A stretch of DNA of 18,670 nt. Source: Robiginitomaculum sp. Its GTDB lineage: Bacteria; Pseudomonadota; Alphaproteobacteria; Caulobacterales; Maricaulaceae. A model generated the notes under the pieces. It saw nothing but the letters and a program-made list of their open reading frames with translations, made no database searches and was not told where the DNA came from. Each line of letters starts with the position of its first letter. The stretch's first letter is position 1. The position numbers and the translations under genes were made by a program. Location: contig JALWUB010000278.1 of NCBI GenBank assembly GCA_026993275.1, positions 1 to 18,670 of the forward strand, given 5' to 3'. Shown here in pieces: positions 15,412 to 18,670 of this stretch.

Positions 15412-16152
15412 ATGTTCGAAACCATCGCTACACTCTATGTCGATATTTTCGGTATCTTTCTCACCGCCGCCGCCATCGGCCTGTTGACCCTGGGCGCAGT
15501 GCGTGCCGGACTGCCCCAGGGGCGCACAGCCTGGGCACTTGGCGGGCTGGCGGCACTGCTTGCGGTCTGGTTCGTGGCGATGGGACCGCTGGCGCGCGCC
15601 GGAATCCTGCTGCCGCCGCCCACCATCACCGACCCGCCCTATGCGCTGATGCCGCTGATTGGCGGGGCGGCGCTGCTCTGGGCACTGGGGCGGTTCACCG
15701 CAACGGGCCGCGCCATCCTGGGCGCTCTCGATCAGCGCCATCTGATCGGCTTTCAGATTTTCCGGGTCATGGGCGGGCTGTTCCTGCTGGGCTGGGCAAT
15801 GGGAAAGATCCCGTGGGAATTTGCGCTGCCGGCCGGGCTCGGTGACATCTGGGCCGGAATCGCGGCAATGGGGGCGCTATCAGCGCTGAATCGCGGCGCG
15901 GCCCATGCACGCGCCAGGGTGATCCGTGCCAATGTGATCGGGCTGGCGGATTTCCTGGTGGCGGTCACCACCGGGCTTCTGACCTCGGAAGGCTTTCTGC
16001 ATCTTCTGTCGCGTGATGCCCCCAACATCATCAACCTCTATCCGCTGGCGCTGTTCCCGGCCTTTTTCGTGCCGCTGTTCATCGCCTTTCACCTGTTCTC
16101 GCTGGCCGCGCTGCGCGGCGGGGCCGCAGCAGACGTTCCGGCACGCGCCTGA
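15412..16152 (+). CDS. Conserved polytopic membrane protein of unknown function
   Basis: A 246-residue inner-membrane protein with about six or seven predicted helices (about 8-30, 40-60, 77-93, 110-128, 140-158, 171-192, 208-232). The central segment HLIGFQIFRVMGGLFLLGWA, followed by GKIPWEFALPAGLGDIWAG, has a charged arginine in a helix and a PAG-GD turn. It resembles a recurring pattern I associate with uncharacterised bacterial membrane proteins, but I cannot name a function. No signal peptide, cysteine motif or nucleotide site is visible. It starts 14 nt after the hydrolase stop with AGGAAACC as RBS, and the AhpD-like gene follows 13 nt after its stop, so it belongs to the same transcript. 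A role in passage or sensing of the hydrolase substrate is only a guess. Confidence 0.75.
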   Translation: MFETIATLYVDIFGIFLTAAAIGLLTLGAVRAGLPQGRTAWALGGLAALLAVWFVAMGPLARAGILLPPPTITDPPYALMPLIGGAALLWALGRFTATGRAILGALDQRHLIGFQIFRVMGGLFLLGWAMGKIPWEFALPAGLGDIWAGIAAMGALSALNRGAAHARARVIRANVIGLADFLVAVTTGLLTSEGFLHLLSRDAPNIINLYPLALFPAFFVPLFIAFHLFSLAALRGGAAADVPARA

Positions 16153-16165
16153 ATGAAGGCATGAC

Positions 16166-17224
16166 ATGCTGATGAATCGTATCGAAACCCTGATCTTCCG
16201 CCATGCGGCGCAGCAGGGCCTTCGTCATCTTGCCCGCCCCGATTTTGACAGCGGCGACCCCACCCTGCGCGCGCTCTATACACAACTGGCCAAAGAGTTT
16301 CAGACTGCCCCGCCGATGACGCTGCACCAGGCCGCACCCGGGCTTCTGGCCGGCTATTGGCACGCCGCGCGCGAAGCCTATGTGGTGAACCCCGCCGGGC
16401 GCGCCCTGCGCGAAGCGGTGGCGGGCGAGGTCTCCCGCCTCAATACCTGCCCTTATTGCGAAACCGTTCATGAGGGCATGTTCGCCGCCGCTGGCGGGCG
16501 CAAGGCAAAAAGCGCAGAACTGCACGCCGCGCGCGAATGGGCGGCGGCAACGCTCTCACCCGGCAGCACCGCGCTGGCCCGACCCGGATTTGCGCCCGAA
16601 GACATCCCGCAAATTTTTGCGACAGCCCTGCTGTTTCACTATACCAACCGCATGGCGAGCGTGTTTCTCGAGGATGCGCCCGTGCCGCTGCCAGGGATGG
16701 CAACGCATATAGGCCAGCGGATCAGTGCACGCGCCATGGCTCTGATGGCCCGGCGCATCGCGCGCCACGACGCACCGCCAGGTCAGGCGGTGGTCCAGCG
16801 CAGGGCCGAGTTGCCCGCCGCCTTCGCCTGGGCCCGCCCGGCACCACATGTGGCGGAAGGGCTTGCCCATTTCGCGCTGGCCGCCGAGGAGGCCGGGCAG
16901 GAGGCTCTGCCCGTGCCTGTGCGTGCGCTGGTGCTGAACCACCTCGCAAGCTGGCAGGGCGAGGCCCCGCCTCTTTCGCGCGGCTGGCTCGCGCCACTCA
17001 TCGATCCCCTGCCCGCAGATCAGCAGCCCGCCGCGCGCTTTGCCCTTCTGATGGCACGGGCCGCCTGGCAGGTGGACGACGGCCTGATCGCAGACTTGCG
17101 CAACACTGGCGCCAGTGACCGGACGCTTGTCCAGATGGCTGGCTGGGCCGCCTTTGCCGCCGCAAGACGGATTGCCGGCTGGTTTCCCGGGGCGCGGGAC
17201 AGCGGGAAGAAAACCGCGGCATGA
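16166..17224 (+). CDS. AhpD-like/carboxymuconolactone-decarboxylase-fold protein, double length
   Basis: A 352-residue, largely helical protein. The N-terminal half holds the AhpD peroxidase-type site: E88 (AGEVSRLNTC), the redox pair C95-P-Y-C98 and H102 (ETVHEGMF). This arrangement in AhpD relays electrons or protons for peroxide reduction. The C-terminal part (about 248-342) looks like a second, cysteine-free copy of the fold (RFALLMARAAWQVDDGLIAD, then RTLVQMAGWAAFAAARRIAGWF). The usual CMD/AhpD protein is 110-190 residues, so this looks like an internal duplication with a decayed second site. A weak AAGG precedes the start, 13 nt after the membrane-protein stop. It probably guards against oxidative stress linked to the cluster's substrate, or acts as a peroxidase; this is inferred from the motif alone. 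Confidence 0.75.
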   Translation: MLMNRIETLIFRHAAQQGLRHLARPDFDSGDPTLRALYTQLAKEFQTAPPMTLHQAAPGLLAGYWHAAREAYVVNPAGRALREAVAGEVSRLNTCPYCETVHEGMFAAAGGRKAKSAELHAAREWAAATLSPGSTALARPGFAPEDIPQIFATALLFHYTNRMASVFLEDAPVPLPGMATHIGQRISARAMALMARRIARHDAPPGQAVVQRRAELPAAFAWARPAPHVAEGLAHFALAAEEAGQEALPVPVRALVLNHLASWQGEAPPLSRGWLAPLIDPLPADQQPAARFALLMARAAWQVDDGLIADLRNTGASDRTLVQMAGWAAFAAARRIAGWFPGARDSGKKTAA

Positions 17225-17231
17225 GCGGCAA

Positions 17232-17291
17232 GCACGCCAGCGTGCATCCGCCACGCCCCGGAACCCGGGGAACAGCCCGGAGCATGCTCCG
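17232..17291. repeat. Three consecutive hairpins between the AhpD-like and EamA genes
   Basis: Within the 103-nt gap are GCACGC-CA-GCGTGC (17232-17245), CCCCGG-AAC-CCGGGG (17256-17270) and the perfect 14-nt palindrome CGGAGCATGCTCCG (17278-17291). None is followed by a T-run, so they are not classical terminators. They could slow transcription, process the mRNA or bind a protein before the EamA gene. No other clear signal is seen in the gap. Confidence 0.5.
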
Positions 17292-17327
17292 CCGCGGATG
17301 AGCGAAGCAGATACAGGACGTTCCAGT

Positions 17328-18209
17328 ATGACTCTTCGCCAATGGGGGCTGACCCTGCTGACCGCGGCACTGTTCGGCTCGTCCTTCTTTTTCATCAAGC
17401 TTGCCGCCGCCGATCTGCCGCCAGTGACCATCGCCGCAGGCCGTGCATTGACCGCCGCGCTGGCCGTTGCCGCGGCTGCGCGTGTGCTTGGCACAGAACT
17501 GCCCCGGCCGGGCCGGAAGTGGCGGCCGCTGATCGTCGTCGGCATTCTGACCGCCGCCCTGCCCTATGCGTTGATTGCTGCCGGGCAAACCCGCATCGAC
17601 AGTTCGCTGGGCGGTATCCTTTTTGCGGCGACCCCGCTTTTCAGCGTCCTGCTGGCCCGCCTTTACCTGCCCGGTGAAATTCTGACCGCTGGCCGCATTG
17701 GCGGTGCGCTGATCGGCCTGAGCGGTGTTGCCCTGGCCGCCGGACCCGGTGCGCTGGCAGGGTTGTCATCGCAACTGGCCGGCACGGCCATGACCCTGGG
17801 CGCCGCCTTTTCCTACGCGGCTGGCGCGGTATACACCCGCAGCCTTGCGCGCACCGCGCCTCTGGTTCTGGCCGCGGGGCAAGCACTTGCCGCCGCGCCC
17901 CTGCTTGCGAGCGCCGCGCTTTTGGCTGACCGGCCCTGGACATTGACCCCCTCTGCGCCAGCACTGGGCGCGGTCGCAGCAGCCGGGCTGGTCAGCACCG
18001 CGCTGCCAGCGCTGCTGTTCTTCCAGCTGGTGCGCGAGGTCGGCCCGGCGCGCACCTCGATCCTGACCTTGTTCATGCCGGTTTCCGCAATCCTTCTGGG
18101 CACGGTCTTTCTGGGCGAACGGCCCGGCGCAGCGGCGCTCGCCGGGCTGGCGCTGATCCTTGCCGGAGCATTTCTCATCAACCGGCCGATGCGAACGGCA
18201 CGCCCTTGA
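17328..18209 (+). CDS. EamA/DMT-superfamily drug-metabolite transporter
   Basis: A 293-residue inner-membrane protein with ten predicted helices arranged as two EamA repeats (about 5-135 and 147-285). The first has LTAALFGSSFFFIKLAA and AGRALTAALAV, then LIVVGILTAALPYALIAAGQ. The second has FSYAAGAVYTR and ILTLFMPVSAILLGTVFLGE, which ends in the family's typical acidic residue before the last helix. Members export amino acids, metabolites or toxic compounds. The frame is open far upstream into the AhpD-like gene. I chose ATG 17328 because the first helix then begins a few residues in and an AGGA lies ahead; ATG 17298 would add ten polar residues. It closes the TetR-controlled cluster, after a gap with three hairpins. 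The substrate is unknown. Confidence 0.85.
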   Translation: MTLRQWGLTLLTAALFGSSFFFIKLAAADLPPVTIAAGRALTAALAVAAAARVLGTELPRPGRKWRPLIVVGILTAALPYALIAAGQTRIDSSLGGILFAATPLFSVLLARLYLPGEILTAGRIGGALIGLSGVALAAGPGALAGLSSQLAGTAMTLGAAFSYAAGAVYTRSLARTAPLVLAAGQALAAAPLLASAALLADRPWTLTPSAPALGAVAAAGLVSTALPALLFFQLVREVGPARTSILTLFMPVSAILLGTVFLGERPGAAALAGLALILAGAFLINRPMRTARP

Positions 18210-18447
18210 TCAGTGACGCCAGCCCATCACACAGGCCTGCGGGCTGCTGCCCGGCGTGCTCGGCCTGTTGAAAAGGCCTGAAAGGGCCGGACACGCCGTC
18301 TTCGCGATATCGCCTCAGCCACTTGCAAACCGTGCGCCGGTTCATGACAAAACGCCAAGGCGATCTTGCTGGCGCTCCAGCCCTGCTGATATTGCAGACC
18401 AATTTGTTCTCGACTGTAAACCGTGGTTCGGGCATTCTTGCGAGGGT
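18210..18447 (-). pseudogene. IS481-type transposase N-terminal remnant
   Basis: Minus-strand fragments match the N-terminal helix-turn-helix of IS481-family transposases but lie in different frames. NPRKNARTTVYSREQIGL and QYQQGWSASKIALAF (about 18447-18350) are in one frame. MNRRTVCKWLRRYREDGVSG (about 18345-18286) is in another. A possible continuation LFNRPSTPG lies in a third, after a short GGCCTTTC-like duplication. The DDE catalytic domain is absent, and the end abuts the EamA stop. It is a dead insertion-sequence scar of about 240 nt and marks a past rearrangement boundary between the TetR cluster and lemA. No terminal inverted repeats are recognised. Confidence 0.75.
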
Positions 18448-18570
18448 TATTCCTTCAAGGGTCCTGAACTGCTCTGGTTGCTCAACCAGCCTCAGCGCTT
18501 CAAAACGAATGCACAGCTGGCGTCTACACATCTGCCGTGTAAGATGGAACAAACTCCAAAGGAGGTCACC

Positions 18571-18670
18571 ATGCTCTTTTTTCTGGGTCTGATTGTTGTC
18601 ATCGGCTTTTTCCTGGTGCTCATGTACAACCGGCTGGTGGCCTTGCGCCAGACCACCCGGCAGGCCTGGT
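18571..18670 (+). CDS. lemA: LemA-family protein, N-terminal start (3' truncated by window)
   Basis: Only the first 33 codons are in the window. They encode a single hydrophobic anchor (residues about 2-20) followed by MYNRLVALRQTTRQAW, the LemA signature in which the helix after the membrane anchor carries YNxLVxLRxxxxxAW. LemA proteins are membrane-anchored four-helix-bundle proteins of poorly defined role, often paired with TPM/YgcG-domain or M48 peptidase genes. The start is unambiguous: AAAGGAGGT, almost a perfect anti-16S match, lies 4-5 nt upstream of the ATG. TAAGAT at 18540-18545 could be a -10, with only a weak CTGGCG 17 nt before it. The downstream partner genes lie outside the window. 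Confidence 0.85.
   Translation, partial: MLFFLGLIVVIGFFLVLMYNRLVALRQTTRQAW

Noticed and set aside
17232..17291. Rho-independent terminator after the AhpD-like gene
   Set aside because: The hairpins are strong but none is followed by a T-rich tract.
17115..17327. EamA start at 17115
   Set aside because: It overlaps the AhpD-like gene in another frame with an Arg/Pro-rich non-membrane leader; the family begins at about MTLRQWGL.
1..18670. CRISPR arrays, tRNA or rRNA genes, phage modules, toxin-antitoxin pairs
   Set aside because: I looked for regularly spaced repeats, tRNA-like folds and typical small-gene pairs and saw none that could be supported.

Overview
The window is GC-rich, densely packed proteobacterial DNA with no rRNA, tRNA or CRISPR array. 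A TonB-dependent receptor coupled to a TPR-sulfotransferase, an HME-RND metal pump with its PII-like companion, and a MocR regulator together suggest an alphaproteobacterium of the Sphingomonadales/Caulobacterales/Hyphomonadaceae type. That placement is an inference from gene content and style, not a measurement.

Left edge (1-2142): the C-terminal half of a CzcA-type heavy-metal RND pump, overlapped by 4 nt with a small PII-like gene (PII-NG type). Convergent to these lies a wrecked succinate-semialdehyde dehydrogenase gene. Its N-terminal motif is joined almost directly to its C-terminal end, with an in-frame stop and two frameshifts.

Centre (2143-13751, all minus strand): a tightly packed apparent operon, read from high to low coordinates. 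It runs MocR/GabR-like regulator, carbon-nitrogen hydrolase (GTG start), TonB-dependent receptor, TPR-sulfotransferase, secreted SxxK serine hydrolase, MFS transporter, GABA-type aminotransferase, dehydrogenase remnant. Most junctions are overlaps or gaps of a few nt. The logic fits import of a conjugated substrate across the outer membrane, hydrolytic release of an omega-amino acid (serine hydrolase and/or amidase), inner-membrane transport, and transamination. The substrate is unknown. The regulator is odd: the PLP-anchoring lysine of the MocR aminotransferase domain is a glutamine, and a tryptophan-rich domain of about 110 residues is added at the C terminus.

Right (13795-18209): a TetR regulator (minus) faces a four-gene plus-strand cluster: haloalkane-dehalogenase-like alpha/beta hydrolase, polytopic membrane protein, double-length AhpD-like protein with CPYC, and EamA/DMT transporter. 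A strong inverted repeat lies in the divergent promoter. It looks like a TetR-controlled detoxification or catabolic unit.

Right edge (18210-18670): a frameshifted IS481-type transposase N-terminal remnant, then the start of a lemA gene with a near-perfect ribosome binding site. The only stretch over 300 nt without an intact gene (18210-18570) holds the transposase remnant and the lemA leader.
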